Virus record (IMG/VR): IMGVR_UViG_3300007539_000322
Span: 1-20,007 of that record
Source: a virus
Length of the DNA: 20,007 bases
Reading direction: 5' to 3' (one strand)
Shown: positions 1-6,962 of the stretch, piece after piece
Numbering within the stretch: position 1 is the stretch's first letter
Layout: each line of letters opens with the position of its first letter
Notes under the pieces: model-generated
What the model was told of the DNA's origin: nothing
The model's input: only the letters and a program-made list of their open reading frames with translations
The model's database searches: none
Position numbers and translations under genes: made by a program

Positions 1-60
1 AAACGCTACGCCCCCAAGCGGGTCGAACAGGCCATAAGGTTATCTGTCAAATGAATTTTA

Positions 61-90
61 ACAAAAAAAAGCGCGGCCCGCAAGCCGCGC
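61..90 (-). terminator. Rho-independent terminator after the scaffold gene
   Basis: A 7-bp perfect GC stem (GCGCGGC at 71-77 pairs with GCCGCGC at 84-90) with a 6-nt loop is followed, on the minus strand, by a run of eight T residues (63-70 read in reverse). It starts 7 bases after the TAA stop of the scaffold-like gene. Polarity is clear because only the minus-strand side carries the T-run. It would end or attenuate the leftward packaging transcript before the next gene, which lies outside the window and is probably the capsid. Confidence 0.9.
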
Positions 91-96
91 TATTAT

Positions 97-900
97 TTAG
101 ATAGCAGAGTAATCTTGCGTGCCGTAAACTTGCTCGAACATCTTCTCAACTTTTGCCCGGAAAGCTGGGTCAGTCTGGTACTCTGGCTTGCCTACCATTG
201 CATTCAATTCCTCTTTAGACGGCGCGCCGTCTACCGGGGTCATGTCTACAGGAATAGGACGGTCGCCGTAGTAACTGCGCACCTTTTGCAAAGCCTTTAG
301 ACCTTGCGCGGTGCCGCCCATAATCTTAAACTCTTCAAAGTCACCTTCTGACCAAACACCCTTGCGCACCAAACCCTGCGCCCAATCTGTCATCGACTTA
401 ATAGTCGCATCAGCATTCGGGCCAAGCTTTGTAAGCTCTTCCTGATAAGAGATTTCAGCGCCCTCTTCTTCCTGTTGTGCCATAGAAATAAAGCTATTCG
501 CCAACTCGTCAAACGCACTCTGGCTAATACCATTTTCCTTCGCCCAATCTCGATATGTCGAGAGAAGCGGGTCATCGTCAGGGATGCTTGCATCCTTAAA
601 TAACTTATCATCATACGCCTCCGGGGCTTTGTGCTTGCCCTGCGAAAACTTCTTTTGCAGTTCGTTGTAGGACTTGACCAAGTTTTCTAAGTCTGGGCCA
701 TCGTCCTCATTCCAAAATTTATCTGGATACCATTCGGGCTTCGCAAACTCTACCTCTTCATCCTCATTAGCAACAGTAACATCGTCTAACGATGCTGGCC
801 CTGCCTCTGGCTGGATGTGGGAGATTGTGCTTTCTTCCGGCTGCTGGTTATCCTCTGCCTCAACTTGCGCTTGGGCCATCAGTCCATCTGGTTCGTTCAT
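97..900 (-). CDS. Capsid assembly scaffold-like protein
   Basis: The product is 267 aa and very acidic in its N-terminal third (a run of D/E around an aromatic FAKPEWYPDKFW segment), followed by a mostly helical, charged middle and C-terminus. This composition and the position two genes after the portal match the scaffolding proteins of T7-like podoviruses, which guide procapsid assembly and then leave the shell. The start is the ATG at 900, which overlaps the upstream stop as ATGA and sits behind a GAGCGAGG-type Shine-Dalgarno. An in-frame extension to 999 is open but lies inside the upstream gene and has a different, basic composition. The gene ends just before a strong terminator. The scaffold function rests on context and composition, not on a motif. 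Confidence 0.7.
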   Translation of the reverse strand: MNEPDGLMAQAQVEAEDNQQPEESTISHIQPEAGPASLDDVTVANEDEEVEFAKPEWYPDKFWNEDDGPDLENLVKSYNELQKKFSQGKHKAPEAYDDKLFKDASIPDDDPLLSTYRDWAKENGISQSAFDELANSFISMAQQEEEGAEISYQEELTKLGPNADATIKSMTDWAQGLVRKGVWSEGDFEEFKIMGGTAQGLKALQKVRSYYGDRPIPVDMTPVDGAPSKEELNAMVGKPEYQTDPAFRAKVEKMFEQVYGTQDYSAI

Positions 901-1166
901 AACTGCCTCGCTCTCTGCATGCGCTTTTCTATTTCGCGCACTAGTGAATTTTGCCCCTCTCTGGCAAACCCGTGGGAAGCATCTTCCCCCGGATACCAAG
1001 TGGGCTGCTCAATCGTCAGTGAGCGAAGGTGTGTTAGTAATTGTTGCCCATCCTCACTGCCGTACACGCGCAAATATAACCTGTCTATGTCGTCTTGGTT
1101 ATCTTGCTGTGTCAAACGTGCTTGCGGCTCTACTGTCCGCAAGCTATCCCAACCCTCTTCAATCAT
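897..1166 (-). CDS. Bbp19-like phage structural protein
   Basis: This 89-aa protein contains the block RLYLRVYGSEDGQQLL near residues 29-44 and FAREGQNSLVREIEKRM near residues 67-83. That pattern (a VFGS/TxxG start, then an EGxR/N-type helix) is what I recall for the Bbp19 family of Bordetella phage BPP-1 and related podoviruses, a small head-associated protein. It starts one base after the portal stop (TAG-C-ATG) behind an AGAGGAA Shine-Dalgarno inside the portal 3' end. It ends as ATGA into the scaffold gene, so portal, this gene and scaffold are translationally linked. The family call is from memory of the motif. The role in the virion is not visible in the sequence. Confidence 0.6.
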   Translation of the reverse strand: MIEEGWDSLRTVEPQARLTQQDNQDDIDRLYLRVYGSEDGQQLLTHLRSLTIEQPTWYPGEDASHGFAREGQNSLVREIEKRMQRARQL

Positions 1167-1167
1167 G

Positions 1168-2709
1168 CTATTCCTCTATTGCTTGCCCGGCTTGCATCGC
1201 CATCTGCGCCGCTTGCATCTGCGCCATCTGCTCTGCCATCTGTTGGCGCTCTTCTGGTGAAGTGCGTAGCTCTGCCGGTATGCCCATCTTGTCAGCCACA
1301 TGGTCTGCAATAGCGCCAGTGCGCACAGCCATTTGGCCATCTTGTCCAAGTGATGCGGATAACTGCACCCATTGCATTATCTTCTCAATGCCGCCCATGT
1401 TCTGCGCTTGCGCGATAGGCGACACCGGCTGCACCTTAACCTCTAGCCCGTTTACCTTTAGCGGCATTTCAATCATGCCGCGCTCATCCATTACCGCAAG
1501 AATGCGAGAGACAACCGGGATCATGGTTTCTGTGATTAGACGACCAAACGAACTGCCCATATTGCTGGCTAGCTCAGATATCTTTGCCGACACTTCTGTA
1601 GCCGACCGCGCAGACATATTGTCTGGCGGTAGCGTGTCGTCCATCATAATCTTTTTAATATTCATGCGTAGGTCGTTGATAATAATCTGCGACACGTTAA
1701 AGTCACCAGAACGCGGCAACATGCGCAAACTCTCACCCTGTGGCCCACCGTTACGCGCAACTGGGATAATAGCACCCGGCGCAATGCGTATAGTCTGCGG
1801 GTTTAGCACGCCATCATCTGCCGCTGTGTATACGCCAGCGATAGACAGGCTAGCGTTTTTAAGCAGTAGCTCTAGCGTTTTGTTCAGCGTCTTAATGTCA
1901 GCGATAGCGGTGACCAGTGGGCCACGCCCATACACCTCACCGGCTACCTTCATATAACGCGCCACAACCCAAGGGCTGGACTTCATGGTGCGCTCTACAA
2001 TGGCTTCCTTGCCTTCTTTCTCGATAACATAATAATTGTATTCGCCCGTGTCTAAGTCTAAGCAAGTAGCCTCGACTAGCTCTATCTCTTCGGTAGGCTT
2101 GTCGTCAATCATACGCTGTAGCTTGGCTGATATCTCCGCGTCATCCCAGTGTTGCGTAATAGCTTCTGCCTTCATGCGCATACGGCGATAGACGTTATCG
2201 ACCTTACCGTGCGCGCCTTCCTCGATGCACACTAGATATTGAGGCACGGCGGTGAACCGGATGGGAGTGATGTCATCACCGGGTTGGATAAGCATCACCG
2301 CCGTACCAACTGCTAAGTCCATGAGAAACTCACCCATAGACAAATCAAAATTAGTTTGCCGCAACAGCGCAAACATCTTGTCGCTGTAAATATCTAGCGC
2401 GGCCTGTGCTTCAATACGGCGCTCTATAGGAATGTCTGGCCCCGGCTCTAGGCGGCACCAATTAGATTGTGGCGGGAATAAGCCAGACTGAATACGGTTG
2501 GCAAAGCGCTGCGTGGAATTGATAGCGGTGCTATCAAACACGCGCGCCATTTTGTTTTGGCCGGGTGACCCGCCGCCCTCATAATAGCCGTCATACAGGT
2601 TGCGTTGTGGCAACGCGAACTCATAACAATCTTCATATATCTGGCGCCAGTTATCCTTACGGCGTTGTGCCAAGTCGTGGCGCTTCAATATCTGCTGTGG
2701 GGTCATCAT
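1168..2709 (-). CDS. Portal protein (podovirus head-tail connector)
   Basis: The 513-aa product has the characteristic podovirus head-tail connector N-terminus: WRQIYEDCYEFALPQ around residue 22, then DSTAINSTQRFANRIQSGL and a PPQSNWCRLEPG block near residues 79-91. Family members form the dodecameric ring at one capsid vertex through which DNA is packaged and ejected, and their usual size is about 500-550 aa, as here. The C-terminal 45 residues are rich in Q, M and A and are predicted helical, like the portal barrel or crown. The start is the ATG at 2709, which overlaps the previous stop as ATGA. A second ATG follows directly at 2706. A long antisense frame opposite this gene (674-1957) is a shadow. 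Confidence 0.93.
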   Translation of the reverse strand: MMTPQQILKRHDLAQRRKDNWRQIYEDCYEFALPQRNLYDGYYEGGGSPGQNKMARVFDSTAINSTQRFANRIQSGLFPPQSNWCRLEPGPDIPIERRIEAQAALDIYSDKMFALLRQTNFDLSMGEFLMDLAVGTAVMLIQPGDDITPIRFTAVPQYLVCIEEGAHGKVDNVYRRMRMKAEAITQHWDDAEISAKLQRMIDDKPTEEIELVEATCLDLDTGEYNYYVIEKEGKEAIVERTMKSSPWVVARYMKVAGEVYGRGPLVTAIADIKTLNKTLELLLKNASLSIAGVYTAADDGVLNPQTIRIAPGAIIPVARNGGPQGESLRMLPRSGDFNVSQIIINDLRMNIKKIMMDDTLPPDNMSARSATEVSAKISELASNMGSSFGRLITETMIPVVSRILAVMDERGMIEMPLKVNGLEVKVQPVSPIAQAQNMGGIEKIMQWVQLSASLGQDGQMAVRTGAIADHVADKMGIPAELRTSPEERQQMAEQMAQMQAAQMAMQAGQAIEE

Positions 2710-2972
2710 GATTTTTTGTGCCTATTCGCAAAGTTACGCGCTGCTTCTTTAGAGCCAAAGCCCCATGCCCTTAGTGCCAACCCAAGGCGTGTTGGCTTGC
2801 CGTCCTTTTTCTCCGCGCCCTTCATGCCAGCAAAGCGTGCGGCAAAAGAAACACGGCGCGGGTTAGTGCCTTTCTTTACCGGGCGCTTTAGGTTAGCACC
2901 TTCGGTTTTCTTAAAGTGTTCGCGTCCGGCCTCGCTCAAACCGCCCTTGGGGTTCTTATGTACTTTTCGCAC
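2706..2972 (-). CDS. DUF6321-like small basic phage protein
   Basis: This 88-aa basic protein has NPKGGLSEAGREHFKKTEGANLKRPVK near the N-terminus and KPTRLGLALRAWGFGSKEAARNFANR near the C-terminus. Both blocks match the pattern I know for DUF6321 proteins of cyanophages and other marine phages (KGGLTxxGRxxF..EGANLKPGVK and GKPTRLALSAxAWG). The function is unknown. The start must be the GTG at 2972 or later, because an in-frame TGA lies four codons upstream. The Shine-Dalgarno is weak, consistent with coupling to the preceding gene, whose stop lies 17 bases inside this one. The gene ends as ATGA into the portal. The high Lys/Arg content suggests contact with DNA or RNA, but that is inference. 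Confidence 0.75.
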   Translation of the reverse strand: MRKVHKNPKGGLSEAGREHFKKTEGANLKRPVKKGTNPRRVSFAARFAGMKGAEKKDGKPTRLGLALRAWGFGSKEAARNFANRHKKS

Positions 2973-3132
2973 GGGCGGCTCTCATGTTGTCAATAAGGTT
3001 AGGATATGGACGGCCAGCCTTTGCAGCGGCACGCTGTGCGCTACGCTTTTGCGCTGGCGACAAACCCTTGGACTTACCTAGCCCCTTGGGGCGTTTCTTT
3101 TCCCATACGGCCTTTGGTTTCTTGTCAGCCAT
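2956..3132 (-). CDS. Small basic protein (58 aa), conserved marine-phage type
   Basis: This short gene encodes 58 aa, starting MADKKPKAVWEKKRPKGLG and ending PYPNLIDNMRAARAKST, with about a third Lys plus Arg. It starts at ATG 3132 behind an AGAGGA Shine-Dalgarno 8 bases away. It overlaps the upstream gene by 8 bases and runs 17 bases into the DUF6321-like gene. The middle (GLSPAQKRSAQRAAAKAGRPYPN) is helical, ending in a conserved-looking RPYPN segment that I associate with small phage proteins of unknown role. A nucleic-acid-associated role near the portal is plausible. It is called real because of its Shine-Dalgarno, its overlaps and its coding-like composition. Confidence 0.65.
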   Translation of the reverse strand: MADKKPKAVWEKKRPKGLGKSKGLSPAQKRSAQRAAAKAGRPYPNLIDNMRAARAKST

Positions 3133-3268
3133 TCTTATTATCCTCTGCCATTTTTGCTTTCATGCGCTGGTAGAACTTCCACATCTTCTGGCCAGTGGTT
3201 TCTGTTGGCGTGCCTTTCTGGCCCTTGTATTGTTTACCAAGGCCAATTTTATCAGCTATTTTTGCCAT
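3125..3268 (-). CDS. Small protein (47 aa), unknown function
   Basis: This gene encodes 47 aa, starting MAKIADKIGLGKQYKGQKG and ending with a helical KMWKFYQRMKAKMAEDN stretch. It starts at ATG 3268, inside the last 17 bases of the upstream gene, and ends 8 bases into the next one. The Shine-Dalgarno is a weak AAGAAG, so translation probably depends on ribosomes arriving from upstream. I do not recognise a family. Its composition (Lys-rich, with one aromatic-basic helix) resembles its neighbours in this run of tiny genes. Confidence 0.55.
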   Translation of the reverse strand: MAKIADKIGLGKQYKGQKGTPTETTGQKMWKFYQRMKAKMAEDNKNG

Positions 3269-3416
3269 AAGATTTCTTCTTTGCCATTTTTGTTTTCATG
3301 GATGCGCCAGCTACACGACCGCCAGTTTGCTTGGCGTATTCTTTCGCCGCGCTCATGCCAGCCTTTGTGTACGCAAATGTGCGCGCCTTACCGTCTTTAG
3401 AAACTACCTTCGGCAT
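3252..3416 (-). CDS. Small basic protein (54 aa) with YTKAGM motif
   Basis: This gene encodes 54 aa, starting MPKVVSKDGKARTFAYTKAGM and ending in a Lys-rich tail (KTKMAKKKSYGKNS). The pattern FxYTKAGMxAAKxYAKxTG is one I have seen in small proteins of marine podoviruses, always without a known function. The ATG at 3416 overlaps the upstream TAA as TAATG and follows a strong AGGAG Shine-Dalgarno. The gene overlaps the following one by 17 bases. A structural or DNA-condensing role is possible but not shown. Confidence 0.65.
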   Translation of the reverse strand: MPKVVSKDGKARTFAYTKAGMSAAKEYAKQTGGRVAGASMKTKMAKKKSYGKNS

Positions 3417-3643
3417 TACCCTGCTCCTAATGTTGTTTGTTCGCCTTCACCACCGCCTAAACGACCGCCGCCAAGCAACGACCTACGCCCTGCTCGGCGC
3501 GACCTAAGAGAAGCCGCTTGCGCACGCTGTTCGCGTGATGCGCCTTGTGGCGCGGCCTCTACCTCTGGCTCTGGCACAGCTACTGGTGCCGGTGCCGACT
3601 TCTTTTTGCGCGAACCCATGATTGCGCCTACTACGCCGCCCAT
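3416..3643 (-). CDS. Small MG-start virion-type protein, paralogue 1
   Basis: The 75-aa product has three parts: a short glycine-rich hydrophobic start (MGGVVGAIMG), a Pro/Ala/Glu linker (residues 17-37), and an arginine-rich then glycine-rich C-terminus (SLRSRRAGRRSLLGGGRLGGG, ending TTLGAG). The adjacent upstream gene encodes a protein of almost the same length and plan, so the two look like tandem paralogues. Similar MG-start proteins with an RR-G-R-(S/M)-LL segment and a final TLG are common beside terminase and portal genes in podoviruses. Their function is not established. Start and stop both use TAATG overlaps (3643 and 3416). Confidence 0.65.
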   Translation of the reverse strand: MGGVVGAIMGSRKKKSAPAPVAVPEPEVEAAPQGASREQRAQAASLRSRRAGRRSLLGGGRLGGGEGEQTTLGAG

Positions 3644-3873
3644 TACACGCCCCCACCTAGTGTTGATTGAATGCCTGTCTCAGCGTTTTGACGCGCTGTG
3701 CTTAATAACATGCGCTTGCCGCCTGTACGGCGCGCACGCTGACGCGCAGATATAGCACGCATCTTCTGCTGCTCATCTGCCTCAAGGCGCTCTTCTTGGC
3801 GCTGTTGTGCCGCCGCGATTTCTGGATCTGGTGGTGGTGGTTTCGGAGTTTTAGGGGATAGCAAGCCGCCCAT
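3643..3873 (-). CDS. Small MG-start virion-type protein, paralogue 2
   Basis: The 76-aa product begins MGGLLSPKTPKPPPPDPE, continues as a charged helix (residues 19-45, AAAQQRQEERLEADEQQKMRA-like) and ends RRTGGKRMLLSTARQN...STLGGGV. It shares its layout with the next gene: MGG start, proline-rich linker, double-Arg block, a (S/M)LL pair and a terminal TLG. A head or tail accessory role is inferred from its position between the gp13-like gene and the portal. It starts at ATG 3873, overlapping the upstream TAA as TAATG, and ends the same way at 3643. Confidence 0.65.
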   Translation of the reverse strand: MGGLLSPKTPKPPPPDPEIAAAQQRQEERLEADEQQKMRAISARQRARRTGGKRMLLSTARQNAETGIQSTLGGGV

Positions 3874-4334
3874 TAAAAATACCTCGCAAACATAAAATAA
3901 TCTTGACCGACAGGCCCATACTTTAGCATGCGACCTTCGTTAGTGAATTTTACCGCAGATGCCCACCTAACTGCAAACGAATTATCAACTTCGACTGTCA
4001 TCTGCAATCGGTGTAATTGCAAGTCGATAGCAATGTGATTAAAGTAGCGCATGGCTGTGCGTGTAGCTGATATCGGCACGCGCTCAAACTGATATGATGT
4101 AAGCAACCAGACTTCGGCGTTGCCCGGCCATAGCTTGATAGCCCCGAATGAGCAAATCATTTCGCCCTGATGCAATACCGTATAGGCATGCTCCTGTTGT
4201 TGGTACATCTTTAGCAGCGCTTCGTAATTAGGCACATCGTCAAATGGCTTCTTGTCAAACTCTCGCAAGTCCATATTGTACGGGTGCGCCCAGTGAAATG
4301 GCACTATAGTTGCGTCTTTGTTGCTAGAAAACAT
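3873..4334 (-). CDS. gp13-like protein with GNAT acetyltransferase fold
   Basis: This 153-aa protein shows a GNAT-like pattern: a strand with HQGEMICSFGAIKLWPG (residues ~55-71), WLLTSYQFERVP (~76-87), then a helix and LHRLQMTVEVDNSFAVRWASAVKFTNEGRM (~107-136), which matches the late GNAT strands that end in a GF-type turn. T7 gp13-like proteins (DUF2833) have this shape and affect virion morphogenesis; the gene beside the terminase fits that family. The acetyl-CoA pyrophosphate loop (Q/RxxGxG/A) is not clearly present, so enzymatic activity is doubtful. The ATG at 4334 lies 11 bases inside the terminase gene. The end is TAATG into the next gene. Confidence 0.7.
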   Translation of the reverse strand: MFSSNKDATIVPFHWAHPYNMDLREFDKKPFDDVPNYEALLKMYQQQEHAYTVLHQGEMICSFGAIKLWPGNAEVWLLTSYQFERVPISATRTAMRYFNHIAIDLQLHRLQMTVEVDNSFAVRWASAVKFTNEGRMLKYGPVGQDYFMFARYF

Positions 4335-5874
4335 CGAAGTCCATCTTGGCTGTCATCTGCTTAAACTGGCCGCTTGCGTGGCTGTTGCGCGTTAGCTTGC
4401 GATGCTCAGACCCCATCATCAGGTAGCCGTAAGCATCGCCAACGTGCGAATGCTCATTCTTGTTTGGCGCATCCTTGAACCGCTCCTGACCGCCGCCCAT
4501 CGCAACGCGCTTAAAGTGATAGCCGCCGGCAAGCGATTTGCGGGTGCGCGTGCAGCTACGGTCTACGATAATGCCGGGCTTGCCGTCTATCAGCCGGTTC
4601 ATTGGCGCAGCACCAGCCTCACGGCGCACCATAAAGTCGTTTGACGCGGTAGGCTGTGCGCGCAAGCCTAGCGTGCGCATATGCTCAAACGCGGTAACCT
4701 CGAATATCTCATCACGCTTTGCACCAGCCGGGTCACCCCAGATAAACACCTCGCTCTTAGGAAAGCGCGTATTGATGTCCGCCATCAGGTGATGGCAGAA
4801 CCGCTCTAGGCCCATATCAAACGCAACAAGCTCATGCACAACATGCCAACGCCCGTTGTTCATCTTCTGACCAAACACGGCGGCAGGGGTCAAACCAAAG
4901 TCAAGCCCAATATGCACAGGCCAACCCGGCTCTATCTCCACATCGCTGGACATAATGCTATCGCTAAACTCCGGCCACACGGCTTTGCCGTCTTGCACAT
5001 AAACATATTGCCCAGCCGCGTAGCACTGGATCCAATCCAAGTGCTTACCGGCTAACTGCTGCTCATAGTAACCGCCGGGCAAGTTGTTTACGTTTTCGGC
5101 GTTAGGGTTGTTAATCCAATACTTGTTAGCCGCAAAGATGTTGTGTTCGTGTTCCTTAGTAGCCTCTATAACGCCGCCGGGTTGTTTGTAAAACCTCCAC
5201 GGGTACTTGCCCTTGATAGGCTCTTTCTCCGCTAGGCGATGCCACCAATGGTCGTCCGACATTGGGTTGGTTGACATCCACACGCCACGCCAAGGGCAAC
5301 CGCCGTGGCGCTTTGTCGGGTAACGACCAACACGCGATGTAAGGCCATCGACTACCGCCTTGGGGAGTTCGCGCGCTTCGTCTATGAACCCCCCGGTCAG
5401 TTCCAGCGACAACAGCTTGCGCACGTCTTTGGGCTGGTCGAGCGCTAAAAAGATAACCTCGCAATCAAGCCCCGGCGTGTCGTCACGCGGCGGCAGCTTG
5501 ATGTGATGCGTGATAGGCGGCGACCAGCGCATCTGCCCCCAAGTGTTTTCTGGGAATATCTCTTGCCATGTCTTAATGGTCGTTGTGCGCAGTTCGGGAT
5601 AGCTGTTTCTGATTACGGCAAAACGCGTATATCTTACATTGTCCACTGGCGAAGGTGGTTGCTTTACAGCACGCAACATTACCTCGGCCAGCGAGGCATA
5701 TGTCTTTCCAGAGCCTACTGGCCCAAGTAGACCCCGCACAAAACTGTTGTCGTTTAAAAAATCCCATACGGTCGGGCTTTCGCTAAAATCTAAGTTAAGG
5801 CCATTCAGCACCTCGGTGGTCGGCTGCTTGGTTCTGCGCCGCGACCTGTCTGTCGCTCTAGTCGCTCTCGCCAT
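4324..5874 (-). CDS. terL: Terminase large subunit (ATPase-nuclease)
   Basis: This 516-aa protein is the packaging motor. Numbering from an optional TTG one codon upstream, the Walker A loop is GPVGSGKT at ~52-59 and the Walker B is GGFIDE at ~162-167, with Asp166 and the catalytic Glu167. STN at ~202-204 fits the coupling motif. The RNase H-like nuclease domain follows, with acidic residues at D326 (GLDFG), D382 (WGDPAG) and D481 (HVGDAYG). Length and order match podovirus large terminases. The ATG at 5874 is preferred because GGAG lies 6 bases upstream; TTG at 5877 would leave only 3. It starts 17 bases inside the upstream zinc-ribbon gene. Confidence 0.96.
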   Translation of the reverse strand: MARATRATDRSRRRTKQPTTEVLNGLNLDFSESPTVWDFLNDNSFVRGLLGPVGSGKTYASLAEVMLRAVKQPPSPVDNVRYTRFAVIRNSYPELRTTTIKTWQEIFPENTWGQMRWSPPITHHIKLPPRDDTPGLDCEVIFLALDQPKDVRKLLSLELTGGFIDEARELPKAVVDGLTSRVGRYPTKRHGGCPWRGVWMSTNPMSDDHWWHRLAEKEPIKGKYPWRFYKQPGGVIEATKEHEHNIFAANKYWINNPNAENVNNLPGGYYEQQLAGKHLDWIQCYAAGQYVYVQDGKAVWPEFSDSIMSSDVEIEPGWPVHIGLDFGLTPAAVFGQKMNNGRWHVVHELVAFDMGLERFCHHLMADINTRFPKSEVFIWGDPAGAKRDEIFEVTAFEHMRTLGLRAQPTASNDFMVRREAGAAPMNRLIDGKPGIIVDRSCTRTRKSLAGGYHFKRVAMGGGQERFKDAPNKNEHSHVGDAYGYLMMGSEHRKLTRNSHASGQFKQMTAKMDFDVF

Positions 5875-6091
5875 CAAAGTCTCCGGGAATATACGTTACT
5901 ATCATCATGCCCTCTGTCACATCGGTCATGCTCTCATCAATATCCAGCAGCACGCCCTTGCAACTAGAGCAAACAACTTGCTGTGTCTCAGCGTAACACC
6001 GGCCACGCGTTTCCTCGCCGCAATGGTCGCAGATAACGTAGTCAGAAAAAAACCGCACAAAATTATTGTGCGTCATCTTCGTCACTGACAT
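5858..6091 (-). CDS. Zinc-ribbon miniprotein between terminase subunits
   Basis: The 77-aa product has a two-CxxC ribbon: CDHC at ~21-24 and CSSC at ~41-44, separated by 16 residues, then an acidic C-terminus (LDIDESMTDVTEG...DFDGESD). This geometry suggests a single zinc site. No catalytic motif is visible. It lies between the small and large terminase genes, so an accessory role in packaging or late gene control is possible. The ATG at 6091 follows GAGG by 6 bases and overlaps the small terminase by 29 bases. An internal ATG at 6076 has a poorer Shine-Dalgarno. Confidence 0.7.
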   Translation of the reverse strand: MSVTKMTHNNFVRFFSDYVICDHCGEETRGRCYAETQQVVCSSCKGVLLDIDESMTDVTEGMMIVTYIPGDFDGESD

Positions 6092-6476
6092 CCTTCACCT
6101 CATAGGTTGTGGTTTGCGGCCCGGTCACGTTGATGCCGATCATGCTAGGGCGTTGGTCATCGCTGTTCGGCTCTAACAAACCGCGATGCTTTGCTAGCAA
6201 GCGCAACGCCGACAGCTTGTCGTGCATCTCTACCTCGATGGTGTTACCGTGCTGGTTTGGCGTTACCTTCACCTTTTTGATGCTACGCCGTGCGCGCTCT
6301 GGCAACTGGTCAGATGGCGTAAGCTGCACCTGACCCATAGCATCCCAGCTAATGACATCCGTAGCCTCGCCAGCCGCGATAGCCTCTAGCTCTTGCACCA
6401 CCGCCTCGCGCCGGTCAGTGTCTTGGCTAGCTAGCGCCGCACGCTGTTGCCTAGTTGTCAGGGGCTTCTTGGACAC
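6063..6476 (-). CDS. terS: Terminase small subunit
   Basis: The 137-aa product contains the terminase_2-type motif MHDKLSALRLLAKHRGLLEPN near residues 84-104, the conserved HDK(L)xALxLLxKHxGL block of phage small terminases. The N-terminus is basic and helical (KKPLTTRQQRAALAS), suitable for DNA binding. The small subunit recognises the packaging site and loads the large subunit, encoded just downstream. The start is set at GTG 6476, because GGGAGG sits 5 bases upstream. An in-frame ATG at 6497 has only a poor Shine-Dalgarno. The gene overlaps the preceding one by 26 bases and the following one by 29. Confidence 0.85.
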   Translation of the reverse strand: MSKKPLTTRQQRAALASQDTDRREAVVQELEAIAAGEATDVISWDAMGQVQLTPSDQLPERARRSIKKVKVTPNQHGNTIEVEMHDKLSALRLLAKHRGLLEPNSDDQRPSMIGINVTGPQTTTYEVKDVSDEDDAQ

Positions 6477-6723
6477 ACTTGCCTCCCGTCCACGCATAAC
6501 CCGCAATGTCTACCCAACTATCCATGTGGTCGGGCGTCTCCATCAAACGCGCTAGCTTCACCTGTACCATCATCATGGCCACCTGTTCTGCGGTGACCTC
6601 AGTACCTAATGTAATCGACCACTGCGCGGCTATGCGCTCATGGTTAATGTATACGTTGCCGTAATTCTTGCCACGGTCGGCGACCGCGTTTTTCGCCTCG
6701 TCTAATATATCCACAATCCTCAC
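6451..6723 (-). CDS. DUF6378-like protein
   Basis: The 90-aa protein reads ILDEAKNAVADRGKNYGNV, NHERIAAQWS, then EQVAMMMVQVKLARL and HMDSWVDIAGYAW. This matches the DUF6378 pattern (DRxxxYGxxxxNHxRIAxLW, a middle ALMMxxxKxAR helix, and a final DSWVDIAGY), found in many phages and of unknown function. The helical, histidine- and aspartate-containing core has been compared to MazG-type all-alpha folds, but I cannot confirm that here. The start is GTG 6723, which overlaps the upstream TGA as GTGA and follows GGAG by 8 bases. A longer frame upstream is open but lies inside the zinc-ribbon gene. Confidence 0.75.
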   Translation of the reverse strand: MRIVDILDEAKNAVADRGKNYGNVYINHERIAAQWSITLGTEVTAEQVAMMMVQVKLARLMETPDHMDSWVDIAGYAWTGGKCVQEAPDN

Positions 6724-6962
6724 CCTACTATCTCCAAGCCACACGCTTCGCATTTCATCTCGCCGCCCAACTCTGTCTGGCACTTAGGACACTGCCCATT
6801 GGCCATGAGCTTTGCCATAGACCCGTCACCCGTAGCATACGCCACCGGCACATGCTCTGTGCAAGGGCAAGCGCAGTTCTTGCAACGGCAATGCTCCGCA
6901 TCTTCCCAATCGAACTCCTCGCACCCGCAATCGGCGCATCTGCGTACCTCGTCATATGTCAA
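6720..6962 (-). CDS. Cysteine-rich zinc-binding miniprotein
   Basis: This 80-aa protein has twelve cysteines: an N-terminal cluster (CADCGC, then CRCKNCACPC, residues ~9-34) and a C-terminal pair (CPKC ~58-61 and CEAC ~70-73). It could bind two or three zinc ions. The C-terminal half looks like a classic zinc ribbon. The start is a TTG at 6962 with GGGAG 7 bases upstream; no ATG or GTG lies before the first cysteine in this frame. An overlapping ATG frame starting at 6955 is rejected because it lacks the cysteine pattern and the GTGA junction. It sits first or second in the packaging operon. Confidence 0.65.
   Translation of the reverse strand: MTYDEVRRCADCGCEEFDWEDAEHCRCKNCACPCTEHVPVAYATGDGSMAKLMANGQCPKCQTELGGEMKCEACGLEIVG

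Noticed and set aside
45-50. TTGACA on the minus strand as a promoter
   Set aside because: No -10 hexamer occurs 16-18 bases downstream (TTCGAC is found there), so it is kept only as a hint.
674-1957. 427-codon open frame on the plus strand
   Set aside because: It lies antisense to the portal, Bbp19-like and scaffold genes. Its translation is Ser/Cys/Ala/Ile-rich with no domain, and no Shine-Dalgarno or operon context supports it.
5156-5464. 102-codon minus-strand frame inside the large terminase
   Set aside because: It is a same-strand shadow with Arg/Gly/Pro-rich low-complexity sequence, inside an essential well-conserved gene.
6755-6955. 66-codon frame starting at ATG 6955
   Set aside because: It lies on the same strand as the cysteine-rich gene but in another frame, and lacks zinc motifs or a junction with DUF6378.
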